Of a stretch of DNA of 64,000 nt, positions 10,621 through 21,174 are shown piece after piece. Made by a program: the position numbers and the translations under genes. How positions within the stretch are numbered: position 1 is the stretch's first letter; each line of letters starts with the position of its first letter. Source of the stretch: Leptidea sinapis (Eukaryota; Arthropoda; Insecta; Lepidoptera; Pieridae). Location: NCBI RefSeq assembly GCF_905404315.1, contig NC_066272.1:3720001-3784000 (forward strand), written 5' to 3'. A model generated the notes under the pieces. That model was not told where the DNA came from, did no database searches, and saw only the letters and a list, made by a program, of their open reading frames with translations.

Positions 10621-10985
10621 CAAATTGCTAAGTAATATCAATATTTTGTAAATTTATTGTGAGGGTTGTACTAGATAGTATGAGGTATCGTACATAACAG
10701 TAATTACAATATACGTCACGTTTTGGATGAGCAGTACGGGTGGCGAGACGACTCCGAATTATACTTGCTGCCGAAATAGATATCATTGTCAGTTCCTATT
10801 ATAGTTGACAGTTACACGACAGATTAAATACTAAACATTTCTACAAATTGCACGTTTGGTATGTAGGAATATAATTAGTGTAAGAATAATAGTATAAGCT
10901 TTCATTTTTAAATATATTCATTCGATTGGTATAGATTAAGCTAAAATAGCTTTATTAGCTGAGCGATACACTCTATTGAGAGGAG
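10621..10985. other. Unassigned stretch
   Basis: Nothing recognised. Confidence 0.5.
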
Positions 10986-10989
10986 GATC

Positions 10990-11187
10990 TCTCAATGGAG
11001 AGGGCTATGCTCGGAGTTACCCTGCGAGTTCGAATCAGAAATGAGGAGATTCGTAGGAGAAGCAAAGTCACCGACACAGCCCAAATAATTGCGAAACTGA
11101 AGTGGCAGTGGGAAGGGCACATAGTTCGATTGAAAGATGGCCGTTGGGGCAGTAAAGTCCTTGAATGGTGACCACGTACCGGAAGGC
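10990..11187 (+). mobile_element. RTE-type LINE C-terminal fragment
   Basis: In frame it encodes ERAMLGVTLRVRIRNEEIRR and AKLKWQWEGHIVRLKDGRW, the C-terminal end of lepidopteran RTE endonuclease-reverse transcriptase, then stops (TGA at 11168-11170, where the family continues with R). The end of the gene and the tail are missing. It is parallel to the copy at 50183-50692. Confidence 0.7.
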
Positions 11188-11929
11188 ATAACTCTTTTTA
11201 ATTTAATTTCTCAATTTTTTAAATTGAGAAATTAAAACCTTTTAAGCTGATAGTGATCCCTATATGTTACGCGCAATTGAAACCTTAACAATTTTATTTT
11301 TTAGTATTATATTTTTTCTTCGTATTTAATTTTATAATGTTATTAAATATATAAAAATAAAACAATTTTTTGAATCCAGTAGTGAAGATGAAAAAATAAA
11401 AAGACAAGTGTGGCGAAAAGAAAAAAAAAGCAAATTTGAGGTTATTATTAAGCTTTTTAAGAACAAACATAATTTACTATGACTATTTAAAAAATACAAT
11501 GGCGATACGCGAGTATTGCAGGTTTCATTGTCAGTTTGGTTAATCTTTCCTAACTTCAAAATTACAAAATAATTCAATTTATTATAAGTATGGTCTAAGA
11601 CTCGGTCCTAATACTGAGTATCTTTACACACAAGAATTGAATAATTGAGATAAATTTTGATATTTTTTTTCGGAGTCTCTCACTGAACCACAGATTCCTC
11701 TCCTTTTAAGTTTAAATTTAAGACTATTAGTGAGTAATTGTGTTAGTTTCACTGATGCTAATTTGTGATTCTAAGAACACCTCATTTGGACAAAGTTAAC
11801 GAACGAAATGCCTTATAGTGGAATTAATTGTATTTGATTGTCTGATAAGCACTACTTGTACAATATATGCAAAGGAGTGTTGAGACTCAACAAAGTAATA
11901 AAATCTTATATCTTTAAACGAGCAATTCT
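11188..11929. other. Unassigned AT-rich stretch
   Basis: Contains an 81-codon minus frame (11332-11577) with no recognisable domain. It also has a local palindrome around 11205-11235 (TTAATTTCTCAATTTTTTAA and its inverse). Confidence 0.5.
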
Positions 11930-11934
<5 letters not shown>

Positions 11935-11971
<37 letters not shown>

Positions 11972-12330
11972 TAAAACCTAGCTAGATCGATTTATTATTT
12001 ATATATATAAAATCTGAATCTCGGAAACGGCTCCAACGATTTTCATAAAATTAAGTATGCAGGGGATTTCGGGGGTGATAAATCGATCTAGCTAGGTTTC
12101 AATTTAAAAAAAAAGGTTTTATCCATGTTTGAATGAGAAGCGGCTACAATAACATTAGAATACAAAGGTAAATTTCGCCACTATATACAAGACTATTATA
12201 GCTCAGATGGGACATTGGGTGATCCGGAAAGCAGAAGACCCCGGTTCGAATCCAGATGTCCTATTAGTTTTTTTTTTGTTCAAGTTTTGTACATTCTTAA
12301 AAATCCGAGCAAGGCTCGGTCGTCTGGATA
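11935..12330 (+). repeat. Composite repeat F with TA tract, 22-bp inverted repeat and tRNA-like core
   Basis: In order: an (AT)n tract at 11935-11966; a perfect 22-bp inverted repeat with arms at 11974-11995 and 12078-12099 (AACCTAGCTAGATCGATTTA and its complement); then a tRNA-like block at 12200-12262 (AGCTCAGATGGGAC and GGTTCGAATCC). The same composite, including AGAATACAAAGGTAAATTTC and the tRNA-like block, lies inverted at 39340-39690, so it moves or duplicates as one unit. It has no coding capacity. Confidence 0.65.
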
Positions 12331-13451
12331 TTGTACATAAAGTAAACATCATAAAAATACATGTAGGATATGATCGTGACAATTACAATACAGTATTTGA
12401 ATACTTTAAGTGATTAAAAACAATAAGATACTATATTACAAATAATGTATCCTACATAGTTCTTAAACAGCAATAAAAAATCCACAATTTTGTAACATAA
12501 TTGCAATACACAAGAAATAATTTTCTTAAACTCTAGCAACAATGAAGTATTTTAATATATATAAATATATATATACATAATATATATAAATTTGTACACT
12601 GTATGAAACTATATAATATGAATTTATATCTTTTAAAGTTAAACACAGATGTCTGTAATGTTATTATGAAAGCACTAAAAATAAAGTTTAATGTTAAGTA
12701 TTTCTTATTATCTTTGGTAGTTCAAAAAACGAAAAAAATATTCATCACAAATAAGTTACGTAAGTGCTAATATTCCAACATTGCCAGTTAGTAACAACTA
12801 AATTACGTTCAAATATTACACAGACATCAAAAGAAAACAATAAGTTTAATTTAAAAAATAAAGCTGTGGTTAAGTAAATCCTTGCATCGCCATTTTTGAA
12901 ATTCCGTTTGTAGTGCAAAGTCATAATTATGAAAATATTAAAATAGTAAAACAAATATCAATTCAGAGTAAGCTTCATTAAAATTTATGGAAAATTGTTT
13001 TGAAAATCTCTTCTGTTTATCCCATTTGGAGATTTCACAGCAATTTAACCGTACTTTGTAGAAACGAAATAGTTTTGTAAATGGAAATAAACGTTATTGT
13101 CGATAAATTTAAATGGTACTGAAATCAAATTTGAATGTTGTTGTAAAAATGGATTAGTAAAATATGTTCATTTTAATGTTGTTGATCTCTGCGTACCAAT
13201 ATTTATATTGTCAAATATTTTCAAATGAGATATGGTCACTGAAATTAATTAATAAATACCACTGGACAGGCTATTCCATATGTTTGACAGAAAATTTTAT
13301 GTGCCTATTTGAAGCGCCACTCGCGAGCGTCCTGAGAACTAATATTGACGTTTAATTAATACAAGTGGCTGCGAAGGAACATTTAATACTCTGAAGTATC
13401 ATTGCATATTCAATTAATTTCATTCGTTTACCTTGTTATGTATACTTTCAG
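12331..13451. other. Unassigned AT-rich stretch
   Basis: Several TA-rich simple stretches near 12550-12600. No protein or repeat family recognised. Confidence 0.5.
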
Positions 13452-13602
13452 AATCAACGTAACCATCAATGTTTACTGAGCTTGTCAGCACTAGTTTTAG
13501 TACCGCAGACTCTCACTGCATGGCCAACAGCGCCAAAATGGGGAATATCAAACAGGCAAAAAAGCACTTTGACAGCTGCCAGTTCAGTAGTATTTAGTAG
13601 AG
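13452..13602 (+). CDS. Weak candidate host exon
   Basis: A 151-base stretch bordered by an acceptor-like TGTATACTTTCAG and a donor-like AGAG/GTCAGT. One frame is open throughout (50 codons, containing WPTAPKWGISNRQK). It is less AT-rich than its neighbours. I recognise no domain. A second frame also encodes a 42-codon ATG-started peptide ending inside. Borders of this quality arise by chance, so this is only a candidate. Its exit phase is not compatible with direct splicing to the other candidate at 21035. Confidence 0.15.
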
Positions 13603-14174
13603 GTCAGTCATGGATATGTTATTGGCGGTATATAAATAGGCTAAAAAATCCATGTTTACATTTGATTAAATCATATTCATGTGCTATTTTATTAATATTA
13701 CTCCTCCAGTATTGAAGTCCTTTATAAAGTAGGCTGCTTAGATGTATTGCAGGTTGAATGATTCCTACGATTATTAATGAACACTCAGTGAATATTGAAA
13801 TTGTAACCTTTCATGAATATTCACATCATTATAATTTCTGCCTCATGATATGTCTTTTTAGACCGTTTGCTTGTACCACAAGCATTCAACCTATGTTTGA
13901 TATTTAATAATATATATATATATATGGGTTATGAACATGAATATTACATTTGCTTAAGGTTTTCTCGATAATTCATCAATAAATTTGCAAATTTTTGTAA
14001 TATAACTACAAAAGTTATTTCTCTGTTACAGGTTTTGTAATAGAAGAATTGCAAAAGCAGAAATTAATAAAGACGAAAGACCTGACTTTGCTCATGTATA
14101 TTTAGATTAAATAAACTAAGATGAAAACTTAAGATTTAAGGCATGACATAAATATTATTAGTAGAAGTTATATT
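13603..14174. other. Unassigned AT-rich stretch
   Basis: Includes a short (AT)n tract near 13911-13925. Nothing else recognised. Confidence 0.5.
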
Positions 14175-14320
14175 CCACTGAGCCACGATGAGTTCGAGTG
14201 ACGTATCGTCCATAAATCTTGATATGTCTTATTCAACTCTCAGGTTGTGGCTCCATCTACAGGATCTACTTTGCACTTTACAGTTTACCTGCTCAACCCA
14301 AATATTTGGATATTTGGAAA
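14175..14320 (-). repeat. 5' arm of the tRNA-like repeat, inverted
   Basis: The text CAACTCTCAGGTTGTGGCTC and CATCTACAGGATCTACTTTG is the reverse complement of the 5' flank of the tRNA-like repeat at 10371-10490. The tRNA-like core itself has decayed to GAGCCACGATGAGTTCGAGT at the left edge. A smaller piece of the same arm occurs at about 20010-20035. Confidence 0.6.
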
Positions 14321-14394
14321 TTGACTTGAGATGTCGCTCTTTCAAATCTAAGCTATTTGTTATTTTCTTAAAAGTGATTACCCTGAGTTCTGGG

Positions 14395-14665
14395 ATTAAT
14401 TACACAAATTAAATATAAAGCAAAATTTATAAACGATGTGGGACTTGAACCCACGATCTCTCGCGTTCCGTGCGAGCACTATTCCACTGAACTAACCGTT
14501 TGAGTGACGTATCGTCCATTAATCTCTATATGTCTTCTTCAACTCTCGGTTGTTGCGTCAGGTTGGCTCAGTGGAAGAGCGCTCGCACGGAACGTGAGAG
14601 GTCGTGGATTCGAGTCCCGCATCGTTCATAAGTTATGTTTTCAAATAATTTGTGTAACTATTGTG
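14395..14665. repeat. Head-to-head pair of tRNA-like repeats (palindrome 1)
   Basis: The left copy is on the minus strand (GGGACTTGAACCCACGATCT at 14441-14460, the B box in reverse). The right copy is on the plus strand (GGTTGGCTCAGTGGAAGAGC from 14573; GGATTCGAGTCCCGCATCG). They point away from a shared centre near 14510-14556. In the right copy the anticodon arm folds well: CTCGC / loop ACGGAAC / GTGAG. A similar head-to-head pair lies at 51660-51840. Confidence 0.7.
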
Positions 14666-15020
14666 TTATATTTTATCACTCAGTTTATTTATTTAAATGT
14701 TTCAGTTAATCAGCTTTGTTGTTGCTACTCAGGACAGAAAACCTAAAAAAACTCGTTCAGAACAAACGCACAGATATTTAAGCACGATGAGTCCATGTTT
14801 GTCACGCACACATGTTATATCAATCGTGGTCACTGGTGTGTTCAGACGCGCGACGTCTGCCTCCTTAGCCATTAACTCTCTCTTAACTCTAGAAGCTTAA
14901 TCTACGTCTGCGAGGCGTACACACAACTGAATATCGGTTGTCTTTTTCTAACAATCAAAGTGAGCGCGTTGAACTCTTTCGTCAACTCAATAAATATCTG
15001 TGATTATATAGTTATAATTT
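14666..15020. other. Unassigned stretch, relatively GC-rich at 14750-14930
   Basis: Contains a 67-codon plus frame (14697-14900) with no known domain. The base composition differs from the AT-rich surroundings, which suggests an unrecognised repeat. Confidence 0.4.
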
Positions 15021-15262
15021 ATGTTGTTTTATACAAATATTTTTATTCTTTGAATTTTCCTTCTGAGAAGAATGGGCGCAACAAACTCAGCGAGCTTGTT
15101 TTCATCAAAAAATATAATTACAAAGTAATATTGTACAATTAAACTTATTATTTAATAGCCTGAGGGCGATCGCTCCATTCCCAATCTGTTGAATCATTAA
15201 GAAACTTATTTATGTTATAGTAACCTTTACCACACTAACATTTTTTAACAAATCTTTTTTCC
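15021..15262 (-). mobile_element. Jockey-type LINE 3' end with C-terminal codons
   Basis: On the minus strand codons from about 15228 down to the stop at 15148-15150 read GYYNINKFLNDSTDWEWSDR then PQAIK, the usual C-terminus of lepidopteran Jockey-type ORF2 proteins. The 3' untranslated part carries the reverse complement of GAGAAGAATGGGCGCAACAA. Upstream coding sequence is lost, so this is a 5'-truncated relic. It is related to the LINE ends at 3001 and 41173. Confidence 0.65.
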
Positions 15263-16374
15263 GAATTTATAAATTATATTTCAAAAATGGGGTAATTATT
15301 GCATACAGATTGAAATTTATACGTCTACCTCTGACACGCATATTACTGCTTTGTGTACGTCCAAAATAAAGAAGTCTTCTATAAGATAATATAAGACAAT
15401 AGAAGTCTGGATAATACATTAGCTCTGCTATCAACACCATCTCATTACTACACAATAGATACGCGTCATAAATCAGCCAGCCAATATTGTGTGAGCGTCT
15501 CTGAGGTGGAACTTGTGTGGGCGGTAATTTCCACCCACATTCATTATATCCAGCAAACACTCAAATAACAAATTAAACACTAGCTATTTGTAATACAATG
15601 TTTAACTGTTGTAAATTGTTGAATCACGTACAACTAAGGTATTGAATACTTTGATCATTTAACTGTTGACTGTGTTTTCGTATTTCGTATGTATGTTTAT
15701 TCAATGCTAATGAGGTCGGCAGTGATCAAATAGCAGTTGGGTGACCAATATGATTACACGTCTTCCGTTACGTATATAAACGTGTCATAGTCCAAGTCTA
15801 GTTAGAAACAATTTAAAATATTGTGTTTGTTAGTATCGTACATACTTTACATTTCTTACTGTGGATTTACGTCGATCACGGACATCGAAATATGGTAAAT
15901 TATGATGATTTTGAACAGTACAGTAACTTTACAGATCATAAGACATTATTAACTTTATTTAAATAGGCTTTACTCACGGTTAATCGATGTGTGAGACGGG
16001 TGCGCACCGATTATTCGTGTATAAGCCGATTTAAATAAATAAATACCGTTATAATTTGTCATTTCTTATAGATTTGTCGAGATACGGGTCTTTCATTTGC
16101 AGATTAAGGTGCATTAGGGTAAGTGCAGATACAAGAAGAGTACGGATAAAATCTCCTTGAATTTTAGCTGGCAACATACCATGAAAGTACGTCATTTTGT
16201 TCTTGCTATAGGGATATCCCCTTAGCTAGGAATGGGACTATTATGAATTAATAGAATTCTCCATAAAAATATTACCAAATCCATAAATTATTAAGCTATA
16301 TTAAGAATAGTAGCTTTGTGTACGATTAAGATTATTTATTTAATATTAAAAAGGGACAAGCATAGATGCAGTTT
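15263..16374. other. Unassigned AT-rich stretch
   Basis: A 97-codon minus frame (15267-15560) has no recognisable domain. At 16098-16115 a short ATTAAGGTGCATTAGG sits between a TTTGCAG and a GTAAGTG, which could be a microexon but is equally likely chance. Confidence 0.4.
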
Positions 16375-16454
16375 TGGCAAGATTAAATCCAGTACAAAAA
16401 TAAAAAATAAGCCCGCTGAGTTTTCTTCTCAGGTTTGAACCATACTTTTTCGAA
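16375..16454 (-). repeat. Short LINE 3'-UTR relic
   Basis: The text AAGCCCGCTGAGTTTTCTTC resembles the GGGCGCAACAA/CAGCGGGCTTCTTT region shared by the LINE ends at 15075 and 19285. Only this short stretch is preserved. Confidence 0.35.
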
Positions 16455-17276
16455 TATGTAGTAGTTTTTTGTAATGATAACATATCCTATTTTGAATCAA
16501 TTATTTGAATTAGAATTTGGAAGTATAAATAATCCAGTAGAAAAATTGTTTTTTCAATCATTTATGACATAAATGTATTTAGGCGTACCTAAACTACGTA
16601 TAGTGCTCTTTGTACAATCAACTCAATAAAAACTACACTAACACTTTCCAATACACAAATGTAACGGCAGTAAAAATGTTTTTGTAAAGCAATTAAATAG
16701 AACAATTCCATCGTTTCTATAATTCAAACTGACTCAAGTACAATACAATCACAATAACGTAACGTAATCGTAATAAACTCCATCTCATCAAGATGAGATT
16801 CATTCAACAATAACATTGAGTGTTTCAATTAAATGTATGTTTTGAGTAATTACTTTAGTTTAATCGTTACAATAACTATCATGTTTCATTTTTGTTGTTG
16901 TGTAATGACAGTGTAAAGTAGTATCAAGGTCTCTAAGATTTCAAGAAATATTTGAAGTTATTAAACGATTGGAAATAACTTTTCCTTTTTTTTAATTTAG
17001 AGATTAAATTAAAGTGGTAGGTGAATGAATGTCACATAATAAATACGATTGGCTATGTACTTGGAGATAAACTAGTCAAACAATTGATAAAAAAAATGAA
17101 TAAAGAAAACCACTTGAATCGCAACCCCAAAAAAAAAAAATTGACGATTTTGTCATATTAACAGTGACGGAGTTTTAGTTAGTTATTATAGATCTTTTTA
17201 AGACGTCGTCGGGGAAGTATTCGAAGTAGCCGCGGAATCTAAGTTTTAAGGATTTTGTACCCGAAGAGTCTTCATT
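16455..17276. other. Unassigned AT-rich stretch
   Basis: Nothing recognised. Confidence 0.5.
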
Positions 17277-17406
17277 TCAGCCGGAAGAAGTTTACTCCTG
17301 GACGATCTCCAAAGAGGCCTCCCCCAAAGATTGCCATGACGATCGGTACTGCGCTGCCGTCATCCCACCTACTCCGGCGATCTTGACCAGATCGTTGGTC
17401 CATACC
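17277..17406 (-). mobile_element. RTE-type LINE 3' end fragment
   Basis: The plus-strand text CAGCCGGAAGAAG, GAGGCCTCCCCCAAAGATTG and TCTTGACCAGATCGTTGGTC matches the RTE 3' end at 6751-6878, with a small internal rearrangement around 17290-17310. No further coding sequence. Confidence 0.6.
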
Positions 17407-19177
17407 CGAAGAGTAAGCAATGAGATTCCTATTATGGTTACCTTAAAGACTCAGCTGTCCTTGTGTCCTTCCTATCTATCAGCGAGCAATTTCTCAACCA
17501 CAATGCAAGTAAAAAAGGTTCCTTTTTACAAAAGTATCTGATGCAGGTTTTATTCGCATTGAAGCCAACCTCAAGATCAGTGGCTTTGTGTGGCTTATTA
17601 TTGCTACTTGTCACAATATAATTTATTATTTCCATTGAAAGACTACTATGTAGTCAGGAAAACCATTAATTAAATTTAACCGTGGAACTAATATTAGGAA
17701 ACCTCGTTTCAATCGGTATTTGTGGATTAAAATTATCACTAGGATAATAAAATTCTTCTATTTTATTATATCTAACGAATCCAATTTAAAAAAATCCAGC
17801 ATTCAAATTTTAAATCAACGGTAAAATACGCCTGTTAATTTATAGAATTTGGAACAAATTTCCTCAAGTTGCCTTAAGCGTTAGGGCAATTAAGGGCCTT
17901 TGAGTTTAGAAAATGTTTTAAGTCCTTTTAAATCTTTTTAATTTATTTGCATTTCGAAAATTCTGAAACATAAATTTACGAGAAACTTTTAGGGAAAAAT
18001 TCAAGCTTACACTATAATAACATCCTTTATCTGAATGTGATTGAAAAATAGATTGTACTATATTAATACAATAATAAAAATTTGTAAATTTACGTGTTTA
18101 TAAATGTTAAAATAAATATTACATTACATAAATATACATTAGATATTATGATAAAGCTGTTTGTACCAAATTCTAATATTTATTAAATAGCTGATACATA
18201 ATTTTATAGGTATAAAAAATATATCGAATAAAAACTGCTTTTGAAATCCCTTTAAACTTAAAATCATAACTGCACAATTGTCATAGAAAACAAAATATTG
18301 TGTATTATAAAAAAAAAGTTAAACAATACTTACTGTCTGTTACACTTTCACTATCAAAGAAATTTGATGGTTTTTATAATGTTTATTTCCAAAACATCCC
18401 ATATCCATTGTATAGATTGTTACGTTGTTGTATTTTTTGGATATTGTAAAAGAATGAAAAATGAGACTTATAACAAATCACCCTGTTGTCTGTCTATCAA
18501 TGCTCTTTTTCTCAGGATACAGTAAAAAAATAAGTATAAATAATCAAAGTATCTTAGTAAGTCTTATGATTGAACCACTGAGCGCGATCAAGATTCAAGT
18601 ATATAATATCGTGTATTGCAGAAAATAACACCAATATCTGTAGTTCCAATAAACCCATTAAATTAATTAACCCGTGATAAAATAACATTCAATTTGAAGC
18701 CTCTGATAACGATAGAATTCTAATATATCGATTAGAATATCAATTTGAATACATACATAAAAATTATCTTACAAATATATTAACCTAGAAACACTTCAAT
18801 AACGGTACGAGGTAATTAATTAAGATCGAACTCGTTATTCCTCGAAAAGATGTTGGAATATTAATAGACGCATGACCTGAGGTATCGTTATTGTGAACAT
18901 AAATATTAATTAGTTTGCAGATTCGCTTATCCTTTCCTGTTCCGATTCTCTGATTGCTTCTGAAGTTAATAGATTTCATCTCGGCATCAAATTTATTGAT
19001 AATCATTGGACTTTATATTACTTTTGTTGTGGATTATAAGAAATTATCAAGCGTAATTCCTGCTTCTGAAGAAGGATACTAAGTGTATCGTGGACCGAAT
19101 TTAACTCAACCGTTTCGATACTCCAAGAACTAGACAATAAACAGCGTTTTTCTGACACGCATCGAGGAGAGGCAGCC
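17407..19177. other. Unassigned AT-rich stretch
   Basis: Short open frames at 17438-17635 (-), 18298-18525 (+) and 18785-19006 (-) match nothing I recognise. No repeat copies were found elsewhere in the window. Confidence 0.5.
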
Positions 19178-19420
19178 AGTCCATATTCAAATTCAAATAT
19201 TTTTAATCAAACTAGGATATAAAATCATTTATTGAAAGTCAAAAACTATGACCCATTCCAAAAGGAATGCCTCAGACTTGCGAAGAAAGGGCGCAACAAT
19301 CGCAGCGGGCTTCTTTAAAAAAAAAATAAGTTAATAATGTAAAATCGTACAATAAAATTTATTATTTAATAGCATGAGGGCGGTCGTTCTTTAAAATGAT
19401 AGAACGTATAGGACGCCTTG
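19178..19420 (-). mobile_element. Jockey-type LINE 3' end with AATTTG-type tail
   Basis: Shares ATAGCATGAGGGCGGTCGTT and AAAGGGCGCAACAATCGCAG with the LINE end at 15021-15262. At its left edge lies ATTCAAATTCAAATATTTTT, the reverse complement of the hexamer-type tail seen in such LINEs. Only the last few codons and the 3' untranslated region remain. Confidence 0.6.
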
Positions 19421-20033
19421 TTGTCCAGGATAATACAAAGTGAAAGACATTAGACCACGCGGATGGTCAGCTATGCGATGGACTAGACCAAATCTGCTGT
19501 GAGCAGTCCAAATGTACTTAAATGATCTCTTAAAGGATCATGGTGAAACATTGTTAGGCGCCCCCTTGTAAATTTTCTTGACAACCATGACTGCTCTGTC
19601 AAGAGCGTATCGAACGAGAAGAATGTTTAAGAAAGAACTAAAAATTTATTTTTTTATTTTTCGTGGTGAGACACTCTGATTTCTCATAAATGCTTACGTG
19701 TCAGAGGTGTGAGACGTAGTTACTTGTAAACTTAGTGACTCAACCAAATTTCATTCGGAAAACAATTTCCAAATCCAAAAACGACAGAGTTCTTCAGAAC
19801 TTACTTATTTCAGTAACAAACAAAAAATATCACTTGATATTGCTCCTGATAGAACGTTTGTTTATAAACCATATAGTGACCGAAGAAAAATAATGCGCCT
19901 CATAATATCACTTATAACGTGTTATAAAATATAGTGTATTTATTCTACATTCCAAGTTATCGCAGAATAAACAGTCTGTTGTTTTTTTTTTGATCGTGAC
20001 AACTGTTGGATTGTGGCTCCATCAACAGGATCT
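19421..20033. other. Unassigned; contains a small tRNA-like repeat fragment
   Basis: A minus-strand open run around 19430-19620 looks faintly protein-like, but I cannot assign it. At 20010-20035, GATTGTGGCTCCATCAACAG is a piece of the tRNA-like repeat's 5' arm. Confidence 0.35.
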
Positions 20034-20883
20034 ACGAGGGGCACACTGAAATGATCGGGAATAGAATATTTCCGATTGAGTTACAATAAAACATTTTTTA
20101 TAATTTGAATACTGGCCTCTTAGAACCTTAATGACATTCATACAATTAAAAAAAAGTTCAAAAACAAAAACTATGTTGGTTTAAAGTTGACACGTCGTTG
20201 ACAGAAATGGAGCTCACGCGTGAACATTTCCGTGCCATAATTTATCACAATTTTCGTCGCAGCTTATCTCAAGATAATTGTCTCAGCGAACTTGTTTCGA
20301 TTTATGATGTTTAAGCACTGAGTCAAACGACAAAATACCGCTGGTATGCCGAGTTCCGACGCGGTCGTGTGTCGCTCAGCACTGTTTCTTCTGCAGGTCG
20401 ACCAAGAACAGCGGTCACACCTGAAAACAACGCAGCTGTGTGAACTATTGTATTAGTTGACCGTCATGTGACATACGAGCAGATTCAGGCTGTTATCAGT
20501 ATCGGAATGAGTGCAATTCAGTCGATATTACATAATGAACTTTGTGTAAGAAAGCTAGTTTCCCGATGGGTACCCCACAATTTGTCCGAAGAGCAAAAGG
20601 CGACTCGTGTAGATTGGTGCAGGAATACTCTTCAATGCTTCAACGGAGGGAAATCAAATGCCGTTTATAATATCGTCCCATGTGACGAATGAATGAATGA
20701 ATGTTCGATAGAATGAAAGATTTATTTCGCGGTCAACGATTTGAAGACCCTGAAGCAGCTGTGGAAGCGCACAAATCAGCCATTTTGTCAATATTAACTT
20801 CAGACTGGAATTACTGTTTTAATGATTGGTTTGCACGAATGGAAAAGTGCATTAAGTTGAACGGAGAATACTTTGAAAAACTC
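20034..20883 (+). pseudogene. Mariner-type transposase, internally deleted
   Basis: Mariner transposases bind the terminal repeats and cut and paste the element at TA sites. The protein starts at the ATG at 20207 (MELTREHFRAIIYHNFRRSL, the helix-turn-helix N-terminus). It continues through a linker (DRHVTYEQIQAV, about 20460) to SRWVPHNLSEEQKATRVDW. It then jumps at about 20690 directly to the C-terminus (FRGQRFEDPEAAVEAH; NGEYFEKL). The block with most of the D,D34D catalytic triad is gone. In-frame stops lie at about 20312 and 20441. CGAGGGGCAC at 20034 is probably part of the left terminal repeat. The right end is cut off by a family A repeat at 20884. Confidence 0.8.
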
Positions 20884-20990
20884 AGAATTTTTGGGGTTTT
20901 CAAGAATCTTGTGCGGCACTGCATTGTAAACGGCAGGACGTATCAATTAACATCAGCTGAACGTCCTGTGCATTTCGTCCCTTATTGTCA
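20884..20990 (-). repeat. Dispersed repeat family A, truncated
   Basis: The text TTTTTGGGGTTTTCAAGAAT, CATCAGCTGAACGTCCTG and CGTCCCTTATTGTCA is the reverse complement of the first half of family A (complete example 40353-40644). It starts exactly where the mariner C-terminus ends and replaces the mariner 3' end. Confidence 0.7.
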
Positions 20991-21034
20991 TAAAAAACGT
21001 AGTGGGAAAATTAAACTAACTATGTCTTTTGCAG

Positions 21035-21174
21035 TCTTCGTCTTTAGAAATACATCCTGTAAATCCAGAGTTAGCCGGTGCTTTTAATTGGTACATAAGG
21101 TATTCCTCCTCAAGTCTGGTGATGGTGTATACTGACTATAATGATCGAGATCAATATCGTAATGATACAGTCAG
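21035..21174 (+). CDS. Candidate host exon
   Basis: A 140-base stretch preceded by CTATGTCTTTTGCAG (strong acceptor form) and followed by CAG/GTGATT (donor form). Only one frame is open across it, beginning in phase 0 and including IHPVNPELAGAFNWYIR and VYTDYNDRDQYRNDTVR. The amino-acid composition looks protein-like and unlike the transposases nearby, but I recognise no domain. An alternative donor (AAG/GTATTC) at 21099 would shorten it. If real, it is an internal exon of a plus-strand host gene whose introns hold the surrounding transposons. Confidence 0.3.
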
